64,000 bases of DNA from Clostridia bacterium. GTDB lineage: Bacteria; Bacillota; Clostridia; Christensenellales; Borkfalkiaceae. Positions within the stretch are counted from its first letter, which is position 1. The number at the start of each line of letters is the position of its first letter. Below the pieces are notes generated by a model. The model was not told the origin of the DNA. It did no database searches and was given only the letters and a program-made list of their open reading frames with translations. The position numbers were made by a program, and so were the translations under genes. This document shows positions 9,593 to 18,380 of the stretch, piece by piece. The stretch lies in the NCBI GenBank assembly GCA_017504655.1, contig JAFVQT010000067.1:1-64000 (forward strand). Direction: 5' to 3'.

Positions 9593-10219
9593 CTATTGTT
9601 TTTTTTCTTCTGTCGGCTTTGCCGTTGCTATTTTTACGATAAACAAAATAAGCATTATTATTGCTATAGCAAACATTGCGTAGATAATGATATCCACGTA
9701 TTCGCCTACCAAAAAGGTCAATAAGGTTATTATCGAACCTGCTATCAGGTTTCCGACTGCTATCGGCAAAACGGATTCCTTGAATTTAAGCCCTAAAAAT
9801 ACCGCTATTGCAGTACCCGTCCAAACGCCGGTCACCGGGAATGGCACGGCAACGAAGATGAAAAGGCTTATCATCATGATCCTTCTTGCCTCTTTTTCGG
9901 GCGAGCCGTTCGTTTTATCCGCAATCTTTTTTGCCTTTTCGTGGAAAATAGCCTCTATTTTCTCTATAATCTTTCTTACAAACCCTATTTTCTTCAAAAG
10001 ATTGAAAATAGGGATCAATAAAAAGAACACGCCTATTGAAACTATCGTCGAACCGAGATATGCAACGCCCGCCGTTTGCCAAAGCTTTAAGCCAAAGAGC
10101 CCCGTTCCTATGGGGATTGCCCCTTTCAGCTCAATTAGCGGAAACATTGACACGAACAGCGTTGCTGCGTATTCGTTTTTAAAAATGTCCAACAAAAATT
10201 TACCAAGTGCTTCTGTCAT
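9593..10219 (-). CDS. Small multidrug-export family membrane protein (COG2426-like)
   Basis: The protein has 208 residues and five to six hydrophobic segments. Its N-terminal 'MFPLIELKGAIPIGTGLFG' and the central 'FVAVPFPVTGVWTGTAIA' are the two conserved blocks of the PF06695 family, annotated as small multidrug export proteins though transport has rarely been tested. A basic loop ('KIIEKIEAIFHEKAKKI') separates the two blocks. It lies on the inner membrane with short termini. The next gene downstream, 44 bp away on the same strand, is the giant lipoprotein, so they may share a transcript. Confidence 0.82.
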   Translation of the reverse strand: MTEALGKFLLDIFKNEYAATLFVSMFPLIELKGAIPIGTGLFGLKLWQTAGVAYLGSTIVSIGVFFLLIPIFNLLKKIGFVRKIIEKIEAIFHEKAKKIADKTNGSPEKEARRIMMISLFIFVAVPFPVTGVWTGTAIAVFLGLKFKESVLPIAVGNLIAGSIITLLTFLVGEYVDIIIYAMFAIAIIMLILFIVKIATAKPTEEKKQ

Positions 10220-10346
10220 ACCTCTACTCCAAAAAAAATTCTGTTTTTACCGTCAGTTCGCTTGAAATATATTTAAATTTTATTTAAAATATACTTAACC
10301 TCACAGATTATATCACATTACACTTATTTTTGTCAATGGAGAAAGT

Positions 10347-11093
10347 ATGAATTTACAGCAACTTATGTCTAAAACCCGCAGGGCGATAGACCAATTTAAT
10401 ATGATAGAGGACGGTGATAAAATTGCCGTAGGTCTTTCCGGAGGAAAGGACAGCATGGCTCTACTCTACACCTTAGCGGGGCTTCGCCGTTTTTATCCTA
10501 AAAAATTCGAGCTCGTCGCAATTACCGTGGATATGGGCTTGGGGCTTGACGAAAAAGAGGTGGACGCGGTAAAAAGGGCGTGTGAGGAATTGGACGTTTA
10601 CTATCACGTTGAAAAAACGCAGATAGGCGAGGTCGTTTTCGAGGTCAGAAGGGAGTCTAATCCGTGTAGCCTTTGCGCAAATATGAGAAGGGGTGCGTTA
10701 AACAGCGCAGCGGCAAGCCTCGGCTGTAATAAGGTTGCATTGGGTCACCATGCAGACGACCTTGTAGAAACTTTGTTTCTATGCCTTTTCTATGAAGGCA
10801 GATTCTCCACCTTTTCACCCGTTACGAGGCTTACGAGAAAAAAGCTTACGGTCATTCGCCCGATGATTTTTTTAAGGGAGATGGAGATTATCGGCTTTAC
10901 AAAAGATAAGCCTATAATTCACAATCCCTGTCCCGCGGATAAAAACACCCGCAGGGAGTATATCAAGTCAGTTTTAAAGAGCCTTGAAAAGGACAATAAA
11001 AAGCTTCGCGAAAACGTTTTGGGAGCAATTACTCACCCCGAGCGGAACAATCTTTTCGACGACCAGATTTTGCCCGACTTTGACGGGGAATAA
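10347..11093 (+). CDS. TtcA-like PP-loop tRNA 2-thiolation ATPase
   Basis: The 248-residue protein carries the N-type ATP pyrophosphatase loop SGGKDS at residues 31-36, which adenylates the target base, and the TtcA-type Cys pair 'NPCSLC' (Cys107 and Cys110) plus a later Cys in 'HNPCPADKN' near residue 191. These can hold a [4Fe-4S] cluster and sulfur. 'GHHADDLVETLFL' is the conserved His-Asp block. TtcA makes 2-thiocytidine at tRNA position 32; a related clostridial subgroup has unproven targets, so I give no symbol. It stands alone, diverging from the transporter gene at 10219. Confidence 0.87.
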   Translation: MNLQQLMSKTRRAIDQFNMIEDGDKIAVGLSGGKDSMALLYTLAGLRRFYPKKFELVAITVDMGLGLDEKEVDAVKRACEELDVYYHVEKTQIGEVVFEVRRESNPCSLCANMRRGALNSAAASLGCNKVALGHHADDLVETLFLCLFYEGRFSTFSPVTRLTRKKLTVIRPMIFLREMEIIGFTKDKPIIHNPCPADKNTRREYIKSVLKSLEKDNKKLRENVLGAITHPERNNLFDDQILPDFDGE

Positions 11094-11261
11094 AACTTTC
11101 ATCCGTTTTTTGCAAAACGCACAAAATTTTACTAAATTTTCGACAAATTATGAAATAATACTTTATTTTTATAAAAACATTTGTTATAATATGCTTAGCT
11201 GTGGCTAAAATCGAAGCATTTATTCGCTTTTAAGCCATATAATAACTCAGGAGGACAGATA

Positions 11262-12095
11262 ATGAAAAAAATTATCAGCTTTTTGCTCATGGTTATGATG
11301 GCGTTATCGCTTTGTAGCTGTGGGCTTTTAGGTGGAGAAATCAAAGAGCTCTCACTTAAAGAAGAAGGAAAAAGAATCAGAGATTATGAAGACGCTCTTG
11401 AATGGTCTGCTGATTTAACGCAAGACTACGAGAATTGGCTTGAAGAAGGTGAGGTTCGCAAGGGTCAATGGTATTCAATCTCCGGTCAGGAACACTATGA
11501 ATACTCAGACGAAGACGGCAGCGGTGAGTATACCGCTACAATTTCGGGTAAGTACTTCTACTCTCCATATGCTTTTGAACAAAAGCTTTCTCTCAAGGTA
11601 ACCCAGACCGGTGAATATTATGAGGACGGAGAATCGTACGAGTATAAAAATACCGCAAAGATTATTTACGTAGAAGGCGCTTGGTACGTTAAAACGGAAT
11701 ACAGCGTAACTTCAGACGAAGGAAAGTCTTCTCATACGGAATACGACAACTCTCCTGCAGGTGAAGATTATACCGAGCTTTTATCGGTTATTTCTAATCC
11801 TACCGCTATCATAGGTCTTGTAGGAAGCGTTGACGTAGAGGAAGGCAGATTGTTCGTTTCCGAAGAGGCTGTCGAATGGACTGAAAGCGAAAGCTTTGAC
11901 GGTAACAGCTACACCCATCAGGGTATTATTGAGTTTGAAAAGGAAAGCATTTTCGTTAAATCTATTCAAACCTATAACCAAAGCAGATATTATACCGACT
12001 TGGGTTATCGCCATGAATCAACCTCTAAGATAACCGTTAAGAAGACTCTTACCGGTTCGGTTAAGCGTCCTAACGACTACTACAAATATGAGTAA
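11262..12095 (+). CDS. Lipoprotein of unknown function
   Basis: The protein has 277 residues with an SPII signal peptide and a lipobox ending at Cys20 (LCSC). The mature part is acidic and rich in Tyr, Ser and Glu, with alternating beta-strand patterns ('KYFYSPYAFEQKLSLKV', 'RLFVSEEAVEWTES'), as in LolA/LprG-like or lipocalin-like folds. I cannot assign a family. It is preceded by an excellent site (CAGGAGG) and a TATAAT at 11185-11190. The next lipoprotein starts 14 bp after its stop. The two are similar in plan (a threonine/tyrosine-rich beta domain of about 250 residues) and are probably distant paralogues. Confidence 0.78.
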   Translation: MKKIISFLLMVMMALSLCSCGLLGGEIKELSLKEEGKRIRDYEDALEWSADLTQDYENWLEEGEVRKGQWYSISGQEHYEYSDEDGSGEYTATISGKYFYSPYAFEQKLSLKVTQTGEYYEDGESYEYKNTAKIIYVEGAWYVKTEYSVTSDEGKSSHTEYDNSPAGEDYTELLSVISNPTAIIGLVGSVDVEEGRLFVSEEAVEWTESESFDGNSYTHQGIIEFEKESIFVKSIQTYNQSRYYTDLGYRHESTSKITVKKTLTGSVKRPNDYYKYE

Positions 12096-12109
12096 GGAGG
12101 TAAATTAAT

Positions 12110-12910
12110 ATGAAAAAGTTTTTAAGTTTATTATTTGTTTTAGTTTTATCTCTTTCTTTCGTAGCGTGCGGTTCAACTAAGGTTAAAGGCGAGCTCGTTA
12201 CAGAAATCGAAGACGTTATCGAATACTTCGCAGACCTCGAATATGATGACATAAGCTACAAGTTTACAATTAAGTATTCTTGCGAAGAAAAGGCTCTTGA
12301 AGAGAAGGCAAAGGAAACCTACACCGTTAAAGGTGCTTTCAACTACGAAACCGATAAAATGCTCGGTCACGTTGCCGAAAGCTTTAAGTACACGGTAACC
12401 TCTAACGACGTTTACACCTACGCTACGGTTGACGGCAAGGAAAACGTGAAGGACACGTATAAGACCTCCGTTATATTCGACGGTAATAGCGTTTACGCTA
12501 ACACTAAAGAAACCAGCAAGGGTCCCGATTCAAAGAGCTCTTCTACCAGAAAAACCTATTTCGACGGTGAATTATTCCTCGTAGGCGGAATGACTCCTGC
12601 AGGCTGGGGATATGCTTCGGATGCTTCTTTACACTCTCTCATTTCTCTCGTTAGCGGATACGTAGACGGCAGCTCAAAAATCTTTATGGACGAAGACAAC
12701 TTAACAATCGTTTCCAGCGATATGGAAGAGCACGTTGTAATCACCTTCAAGTGTGACGGAAGAGACGTTAAGTCTTTAACCGTTGAATATAAGTCTGCAA
12801 ACGAAACTATGAGCATCAGCGTTAAGGTTTGTGATAGGGTTGATATTGAAAGACCTTCTTCAACCTCAGGTTACGAAAACATCAATCCTGAAGGATACTA
12901 TCCCTACTAA
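12110..12910 (+). CDS. Lipoprotein of unknown function, second of a pair
   Basis: The protein has 266 residues. The signal peptide ends in a lipobox FVAC with Cys20. The mature domain opens with 'TEIEDVIEYFADLEYDDISY', which parallels the 'DYEDALEWSADL' segment at the same place in the preceding lipoprotein, supporting a duplicated pair. The remainder is predicted beta-rich, with a 'YTVKGAFNYETDKMLGHV' type pattern. An AAGGAGG site precedes the ATG. A strong terminator follows 15 bp after the stop, so the pair forms a two-gene operon. No enzymatic motif is seen. Confidence 0.78.
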   Translation: MKKFLSLLFVLVLSLSFVACGSTKVKGELVTEIEDVIEYFADLEYDDISYKFTIKYSCEEKALEEKAKETYTVKGAFNYETDKMLGHVAESFKYTVTSNDVYTYATVDGKENVKDTYKTSVIFDGNSVYANTKETSKGPDSKSSSTRKTYFDGELFLVGGMTPAGWGYASDASLHSLISLVSGYVDGSSKIFMDEDNLTIVSSDMEEHVVITFKCDGRDVKSLTVEYKSANETMSISVKVCDRVDIERPSSTSGYENINPEGYYPY

Positions 12911-12925
12911 AATTCAATTAAATCG

Positions 12926-12953
12926 GCGTGGAGCTTTGCTCCACGCTTTTTTT
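12926..12953 (+). terminator. Intrinsic terminator of the lipoprotein pair
   Basis: GCGTGGAGC, a TTT loop and GCTCCACGC are followed by seven T residues. Confidence 0.9.
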
Positions 12954-13040
12954 ATAAAAAACCTGCGCTTGATTTTTTAACGTGCCTTTATAGCGGAGAT
13001 GAAATTTATCTTAAGACAAAAAATATATATACAGACTTAT

Positions 13041-13080
13041 AAAAAAGAGCGGTGAGAAATGTAATCTCATCGCTCTTTTT
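13041..13080. terminator. Bidirectional intrinsic terminator
   Basis: AGAGCGGTGAGA (13046-13057) pairs with TCTCATCGCTCT (13065-13076). It is flanked by an A-run and a T-run and ends the minus-strand HAD gene. Confidence 0.8.
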
Positions 13081-13131
13081 GCTTTTACGTTTAGTTTTTT
13101 TGTTATTGTCAATAATATAGACGTGCTCTTA

Positions 13132-13929
13132 TTAAATCAGGTTAAATGCCTTCAGAGCCTCCCACACACCGTCTTCCTCTTCGCTTGTAACGTAAGAGGC
13201 GCACTTTTTCAGCTCTTTCGGTGAATGCCCAATGGCTACGCATTTTGCGCATACGTTAAACATCGGCAAGTCGTTTAAGCTATCGCCAAACGCATAGGTG
13301 TTTTTTAGGGCGACGTTTAATTTTTCAACGGTCTTTAAAATAATTACGTCCTTGCCGTGACCCTTTTGCATACATTCTACGTAGCCTTCAAAATCAATTA
13401 ATATATAATGCTCTGCCAAAAGGTCTAACGCCTCCTTGGGTATCGGCAGGTATTCACCGTTTTGACCTCTTTTTTTTAACAGGCTGAGCTTACTTACAGG
13501 ATAAGCCTCCACATCCTTTAAAAGGAAAATATCATCTAATTCTTCGCCATTTAGCCAGCTTAAAATACCTTTTCGTTTATACACCCCGTCAACGCCCTCA
13601 TAAAGCATCAAAAGGTCGAAACGCTTCTCTATTTCAAGCGTTGCGCTTATGACCTCCCTTGAAATATCAGAGCGGTATAAAACCTCTCCGCTGTTCGTTA
13701 CGGCAAGACACCCTCCGCAAAGATATCCGTCAAACGGAATTTCATAAACGTTATCAAATCGGGTATTGCCCCTGCTTCTGCCCGAATTATAAAACAGCAA
13801 ATGCCCTTTGCCGTGCAGTTCCTTTAATGCTTTTAAGGTCCTTTCTCCGTAACGTCCAAACCAAATTGTGCCGTCAAAATCAAAGAAAAAGGCTTTTTTA
13901 TCACTTGTTTTCATATGAATATGGTACAC
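13132..13929 (-). CDS. Cof-type HAD-superfamily phosphatase
   Basis: The protein has about 265 residues. Motif I is 'FFDFDGTIW' (residues 15-23), motif II the Ser of 'YNSGRSRG', and motif IV 'AFGDSLNDLPMFNVCA' near residue 215, with a Cof-type cap between them. It is a second, divergent member of the family seen at 1702-2517, and its metabolite substrate is unknown. The start is uncertain: a GTG at 13929 opens the frame, but an ATG at 13914 has AAAGGTG about 12 nt upstream and gives a more usual N-terminus ('MKTSDKKAFFFDFDGT'). It stands alone between a terminator and the hsp20 promoter region. Confidence 0.85.
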   Translation of the reverse strand: MYHIHMKTSDKKAFFFDFDGTIWFGRYGERTLKALKELHGKGHLLFYNSGRSRGNTRFDNVYEIPFDGYLCGGCLAVTNSGEVLYRSDISREVISATLEIEKRFDLLMLYEGVDGVYKRKGILSWLNGEELDDIFLLKDVEAYPVSKLSLLKKRGQNGEYLPIPKEALDLLAEHYILIDFEGYVECMQKGHGKDVIILKTVEKLNVALKNTYAFGDSLNDLPMFNVCAKCVAIGHSPKELKKCASYVTSEEEDGVWEALKAFNLI

Positions 13930-14042
13930 CTTTTGGCTGCTTTCGTCAACAAAATCGCCTGAAAACAGACTGATTTTTTATCTTTGTTAATTTTGTGAAT
14001 AAAATTATATAAAAGTTTTTACAAAATTTTCACCAAAAGGTA

Positions 14043-14071
14043 TTGACAAACTGCTAAAGCTGTGTTACAAT
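14043..14071 (+). promoter_or_regulatory. Promoter of hsp20
   Basis: TTGACA (14043-14048) and TACAAT (14066-14071) are 17 bp apart. The CIRCE operator begins 2 bp downstream of the -10 box, at the transcription start. Confidence 0.8.
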
Positions 14072-14072
14072 G

Positions 14073-14099
14073 TTAGCAGTCAATGAGTTAGAGTGCTAA
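14073..14099 (+). promoter_or_regulatory. CIRCE operator (HrcA binding site)
   Basis: TTAGCAGTC, nine bases, then GAGTGCTAA: one mismatch from the canonical TTAGCACTC-N9-GAGTGCTAA. An extra exact half-site GAGTGCTAA is at 14114-14122. HrcA is expected to repress hsp20 here; hrcA itself is not in the window. Confidence 0.88.
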
Positions 14100-14196
14100 C
14101 ACTTAATTAATGAGAGTGCTAACCATTGCAAAAAATAATTATCAGCTGAGAGTTGCTTTTGCAAAATATACCTCTTGGCAACAATAAAGGAGTATT

Positions 14197-14613
14197 ATGA
14201 CAAACTATTTAATTAAACGAAACAATTCAACCTTCGACGCGTTGGACGACGCTTTTAACTCTTTATTTAAGCCCATGTTTTTTGAAGAAAGATACAACGT
14301 TATGAAAACCGATATAAGAGAAAGCGACAAGTCGTATCTTATGGACGTGGAAATCCCCGGATTTGACAAAAAGGACGTTTCGCTTGCTCTCGAAAAGGGA
14401 TATCTCACAGTCTCTGCCGAGAAAAAGGACTGTTCGGACAAAAACGAGGTTTATTTAAGAAGAGAAAGAAGCTGCAGAGTTTCCCGCACCTACTATGTAG
14501 GTGACGTAAATAAGGACTTAGTTAAAGCTAAGTACGAAAACGGAGTGCTCCAGATTGAAATTCCCAAGAAGGAAAAGGATATTCCCGTTTCTCACAGCAT
14601 AGCGATAGAGTGA
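14197..14613 (+). CDS. Small heat-shock protein, Hsp20/alpha-crystallin family
   Basis: The protein has 138 residues. A short N-terminal arm ('NSTFDALDDAFNSLF') is followed by an alpha-crystallin domain (about 35-130) with the expected 'DVEIPGFDKKDVSLALE' strand pair and the 'ENGVLQIEIPKKE' block near the end. The 'I-A-I' tail (HSIAIE) fits the C-terminal I-x-I anchoring motif. It acts as an ATP-independent holdase for unfolding proteins in the cytoplasm. An AAGGAG site lies 4 nt upstream. The promoter carries a CIRCE operator, so expression should rise on heat shock through HrcA release. It is monocistronic with its own terminator. Confidence 0.93.
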   Translation: MTNYLIKRNNSTFDALDDAFNSLFKPMFFEERYNVMKTDIRESDKSYLMDVEIPGFDKKDVSLALEKGYLTVSAEKKDCSDKNEVYLRRERSCRVSRTYYVGDVNKDLVKAKYENGVLQIEIPKKEKDIPVSHSIAIE

Positions 14614-14674
14614 TCAACCATACCTGCTAAACAATAGTAAATTTGTCTATATTTTCATTGTTTTCTTCCTTTAA

Positions 14675-14709
14675 GGCAGACCGCTTTTCAGCGGTCTGTT
14701 CTTTTTTTA
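14675..14709 (+). terminator. Intrinsic terminator of hsp20
   Basis: CAGACCGC, loop TTTTCA, GCGGTCTG, followed by a T-rich run ending in seven Ts. Confidence 0.88.
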
Positions 14710-14755
14710 GTAATTTTGTTATTACTTTCATAATATATATTTCAAGAGGTATATT

Positions 14756-15604
14756 ATGGATTTTTTAAAATTAGAAGCGCTTGGCAACGACTACGTGTAC
14801 GTCAAAGCCGAGGACGTTAATTTCTGCAACCTAAAGGGGCTTGCAAGAAGGGTAAGTCAAAGACGGAAGGGCATTGGCTCTGACGGGCTGATAACCGTTG
14901 AAAAGATTACCGACACGACTGTAAGAATGAATATGTATAACGCAGACGGCAGCAAGGGTGCGATGTGCGGAAACGGTGTCAGGGGCGCAGCATACTTTGC
15001 TATCAGACGGCTTGGCGTCGCTATGGGCAAAATAAAGGTAATCACCCCAAGCCGAGAGGTATCCGTAACGGTAAACGGCATAACGGATAAATGGCTGAGC
15101 GCAACTGCCGATATGGGGGTAATAAAAAGCGGTAAAAACCCCTCTGTTATTGCCGAAGAGCTGTCAAAAGTAGGTCTATACGTCGATAAACGGCAGGTTT
15201 TGCACGTAAATGCAGGCAATCCGCATCTCGTGTTTTTTGAACCGAACTACCCTCTTCAGACAATTTGCAACGCCGTTATAAGAAGTGGGTTGTTTCCCGA
15301 TGGGATAAACGTTGAAAGGGTTTTTAAGATAAAAAATCTAAGCGAAAACGAAAGCTCTCTGTATATGGAGGTGAACGAAAGAGGAAGTGGTAAGACTCTC
15401 TCTTGCGGTAGCGGTGCAGTTGCCTCTGCTTACGCATTTTCCGTTTATTCTTACCGCCCGTTAGACGTTAATCTTAAGGTAAACGTAACGACCGAGGGTG
15501 GCACCCTGAACGTCTTTTTTGAGGGCGGAAGAGCTTTTTTATCCGGCGAAGTAAACGAAACCTTTTCGGGAAGCTTCGACCACCTTGAATTTTTGGAGAA
15601 CTGA
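14756..15604 (+). CDS. dapF: Diaminopimelate epimerase
   Basis: The 282-residue protein converts LL- to meso-diaminopimelate for lysine and peptidoglycan. Both catalytic cysteines are visible: 'GAMCGNGVRG' near residue 73 and 'SCGSGAVASA' near residue 217. The substrate-binding 'NADGSKG' and 'NAGNPHLVFF' blocks are also present. Length is normal for the family. Its stop directly abuts the ATG of dapL, so the last two steps of the DapL pathway are coupled at translation. malQ follows, giving a three-gene operon. Confidence 0.96.
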   Translation: MDFLKLEALGNDYVYVKAEDVNFCNLKGLARRVSQRRKGIGSDGLITVEKITDTTVRMNMYNADGSKGAMCGNGVRGAAYFAIRRLGVAMGKIKVITPSREVSVTVNGITDKWLSATADMGVIKSGKNPSVIAEELSKVGLYVDKRQVLHVNAGNPHLVFFEPNYPLQTICNAVIRSGLFPDGINVERVFKIKNLSENESSLYMEVNERGSGKTLSCGSGAVASAYAFSVYSYRPLDVNLKVNVTTEGGTLNVFFEGGRAFLSGEVNETFSGSFDHLEFLEN

Positions 15605-16768
15605 ATGAATTATAATAAAAACTTTGATAAAATACCGAAGGATTATCTTTTCAGTAAAGTGCGAAAAAGCGCTGAGCTTTATTTTTTCGACCGCAAAATT
15701 ATTGATTTGGGTGTTGGCGACGTAAAAGCCCCTTTGTTTAAAAAAACTGTCGAAGCAATGAAAACTGCCTGTGAAGAACTTCTAAGTCAAAAAACCTTCA
15801 GAGGGTACTCTCCGTCAAACGGATATCAATTTTTAATAGATAAAATTAGATTGGAATATCAAAATATGGATATAAACATTTCAAACGACGAGATTTTTAT
15901 AACCGACGGAGCAAAGGGGCAATTGGGCAATTTAACCGAGCTTTGGGACAGCGGAATTAAGGTTCTTTTTCAGTCGCCCTGTTACCCTGCAGGCGCAGAG
16001 GCAAATATTATAAGGGGAAACGAGGTGGATTTTATCACATCCGACGAGCAGGACAGCTTTATTCCTTATCCACCGCTTGACAGACATTACGACCTTATTT
16101 ATCTATGCTCTCCGTGTAATCCAACAGGGGCTGTAATGAATAAAAACGACCTCTCCGCTTGGGTAAATTACGCGTTAAACACAAATGCCGTTATCATTTT
16201 CGACGGCGCGTATTCCTCTTTTATCAGCGGGGATTACCCCCGTTCCATCTATGCTATAGACGGGGCTGAGAAATGCGCTATAGAGGTCAATTCCTTTTCA
16301 AAATCGCTTGGCTTTACGGGCATAAGGTGTGGATATACTGTAATTCCAAAGGAAATTAAAGGGGCTAACGCACTTTACACGCAGTGGCTTGGCAGGCGGT
16401 TTAACGGAGTTTCTTACGTTACTCAAAGGGGCGCAGAGACCTTTTTTGACGCGGATGTGAAAAAAGAGGTTGCAAAAAGAATTAATTTTTATAAAACAAA
16501 CGTAGAAATTTTAAAAATCGCTTTAAAAAATGTAAATTTGTGGTATAATAATACAGTGTGCTCGCCCTACGTTTTTGCAAAAGCGCCAAAAGGGATTTCT
16601 TCCGACGTGTTTTGCAAAACGCTGCTGGAAAAAGCAGGTATAGTCGCAACAGACGGCGCAGGCTTTTTAAAGGGTGGCGAGGGATATTTCAGACTTTCCG
16701 CCTTTTGCGGGCGTGAGGATGCGCTGGAAGGGGCAGACAGAATTATGAATTTACTTAACGCATTTTAA
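15605..16768 (+). CDS. dapL: LL-diaminopimelate aminotransferase
   Basis: This 387-residue fold-type I PLP enzyme makes LL-diaminopimelate directly from tetrahydrodipicolinate and glutamate, bypassing the succinyl or acetyl intermediates. The Schiff-base lysine is in 'NSFSKSLGFTGIRCGY' (about residue 234). 'SPCNPTGAVM' and 'FDGAYSSFI' are PLP-binding blocks, and 'DGAKGQLGNL' the phosphate-binding loop. The N-terminal 'DYLFSKVRKSAELYF' matches the DapL substrate region rather than aspartate transaminases. Its position directly behind dapF supports the assignment. Confidence 0.93.
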   Translation: MNYNKNFDKIPKDYLFSKVRKSAELYFFDRKIIDLGVGDVKAPLFKKTVEAMKTACEELLSQKTFRGYSPSNGYQFLIDKIRLEYQNMDINISNDEIFITDGAKGQLGNLTELWDSGIKVLFQSPCYPAGAEANIIRGNEVDFITSDEQDSFIPYPPLDRHYDLIYLCSPCNPTGAVMNKNDLSAWVNYALNTNAVIIFDGAYSSFISGDYPRSIYAIDGAEKCAIEVNSFSKSLGFTGIRCGYTVIPKEIKGANALYTQWLGRRFNGVSYVTQRGAETFFDADVKKEVAKRINFYKTNVEILKIALKNVNLWYNNTVCSPYVFAKAPKGISSDVFCKTLLEKAGIVATDGAGFLKGGEGYFRLSAFCGREDALEGADRIMNLLNAF

Positions 16769-16790
16769 CCGGCGTTTGGAGGCAATACTT

Positions 16791-18251
16791 ATGAAAAGAC
16801 AGTGCGGAATATTGATGCCCGTTTTTGCCTTGCCAGGCAAGTACGGAATAGGCACGTTTGGAAAAGAGGCTTACTGCTTTGTCGACTTTTTAAACAAGTC
16901 TGGGCAAAGCGTATGGCAAATGCTACCCCTTTGCCAAACGGTTTTTGGCGACAGCCCTTATCAAACAACCGCAGACAGCTCGTTCAGCCCCTACTATTGC
17001 GATTTAGATGAGCTTTTTGAAATGGGTCTTCTTACCGAAAAGGAGCTTTTATCAGCTACCGAAAGGGTTAAAGCCGTGGACTACGGCAAGCTTTATTTTA
17101 AGCGCACGGCACTGCTGAAAAAAGCCTTTTCAAGATTTGAAATGAGCGATGAGTTTCTAAGCTTTGTCAACTCTAAAAAATATCACGATTACGCCCTTTT
17201 TATGACCGCAAAGGGTAAATTCGGAGCCTTAAAGGACTTTCCTTTATGGTTAAAGAATCACAATAAACGTCTTATAGAGGGCTTTTTGCAAGAAAATGCT
17301 GAGGACTATCTCTTCTTTTGCTTTACTCAGTATATTTTAGAAAACCAATTCATCCGTCTTAAAAAATATGCAAACGAAAGGGGAATTAAGCTTCTTGGCG
17401 ACCTACCCTTATACGTAGCCTTAGACAGCGCGGACGTATGGAAAAATAAAGAGGTCTTTCTTCTTGACGGGGATTATAATCCAAGCAAGGTAGCAGGCGT
17501 CCCCCCCGATTACTTTTCTCAGGACGGTCAGCTTTGGGGCAACCCGATATACGACTACGACGAGATGAAAAAAGACGGCTTTAAGTGGTGGAAAAACCGC
17601 TTAAAAAGAGCAATGAGCAGATACGACCTGCTCAGAATCGATCATTTCAGAGGACTTGACAGATTTTGGGCAATCCCCTTTGGCGAAAGCGCAAAGGCAG
17701 GTGAATGGACCAAGGCTTACGGTGAGGAAATATTGACCTCAGTAAACAGAAAACGCCTTATAGCCGAGGATTTGGGCGTTATAGACGACGGTGTAATCAA
17801 CCTTTTAAGGGCAACCGATTTGCCGGGTATGAAGGTGCTTTTGTTCGCCTTTGACGGCAATCCCAATAACCCATACCTTCCGTGTAACGTAACGGAAAAA
17901 AGCGTTGCTTATGTAGGCACTCACGACAACGACACGGCATACGGCTATGCAAAGGGGCTTGACAAAGAGAACTTCAAGCGTTTTGCAAAAAGCATAAATT
18001 CAGTGCTTCCCGTTGGCGCACAAAGAGTAAAGAGCAAAAAACAGGTTGCTCCCGCGCTTATAGAGGTTCTGCTTTCTACCAAAGCAAGCTTGACGGTTAT
18101 TTCATTTGCCGACCTCGTTAACCTTGACAATAAGTACCGAATAAATACCCCATCGACCGTGGGAAACTGGACTGTAAGATTTAAAAGCGAGCATTTTTCT
18201 CCTGAGCTGAGCAAAAATCTCTTAGCTCTTACCAAAAAATATAAGCGTTAA
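16791..18251 (+). CDS. malQ: 4-alpha-glucanotransferase (amylomaltase, GH77)
   Basis: The 486-residue cytoplasmic enzyme transfers maltosyl or longer units between alpha-1,4-glucans. GH77 motifs are all present: 'GDLPLYVALDSADVW', nucleophile Asp in 'LLRIDHFRGLDRFW', acid/base Glu in 'LIAEDLGVI', and the stabilising Asp in 'GTHDNDT'. The ATG at 16791 is preceded by GGAGG 8 nt upstream; a TTG farther left would place that site inside the gene. It lies 22 bp after dapL and shares the operon although its role (glycogen or maltodextrin use) is unrelated to lysine synthesis. Confidence 0.95.
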   Translation: MKRQCGILMPVFALPGKYGIGTFGKEAYCFVDFLNKSGQSVWQMLPLCQTVFGDSPYQTTADSSFSPYYCDLDELFEMGLLTEKELLSATERVKAVDYGKLYFKRTALLKKAFSRFEMSDEFLSFVNSKKYHDYALFMTAKGKFGALKDFPLWLKNHNKRLIEGFLQENAEDYLFFCFTQYILENQFIRLKKYANERGIKLLGDLPLYVALDSADVWKNKEVFLLDGDYNPSKVAGVPPDYFSQDGQLWGNPIYDYDEMKKDGFKWWKNRLKRAMSRYDLLRIDHFRGLDRFWAIPFGESAKAGEWTKAYGEEILTSVNRKRLIAEDLGVIDDGVINLLRATDLPGMKVLLFAFDGNPNNPYLPCNVTEKSVAYVGTHDNDTAYGYAKGLDKENFKRFAKSINSVLPVGAQRVKSKKQVAPALIEVLLSTKASLTVISFADLVNLDNKYRINTPSTVGNWTVRFKSEHFSPELSKNLLALTKKYKR

Positions 18252-18260
18252 ATAAATATA

Positions 18261-18290
18261 GCACCCCTTAAAACACTACTTAGGGGGTGC
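18261..18290 (+). terminator. Probable terminator behind malQ
   Basis: GCACCCC pairs with GGGGTGC around a 16-nt loop and is followed by ATTTGTTTCT. The T-run is weak; the stronger hairpin 20 bp downstream may do most of the work. Confidence 0.55.
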
Positions 18291-18304
18291 ATTTGTTTCT
18301 TATA

Positions 18305-18343
18305 ACAAAAAGGTGCTGCTCTTTCGGGCTGCACCTTTTTGTT
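18305..18343. terminator. Bidirectional intrinsic terminator between malQ and the LRR lipoprotein
   Basis: AAAAAGGTGC and GCACCTTTTT form the ends of a hairpin, with an inner GC-rich section. A- and T-runs are present on the two sides, so it can stop both converging transcripts. Confidence 0.8.
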
Positions 18344-18380
18344 AAAGATATAATCCTTTTATTTTCTTCTCAGGAAAACG

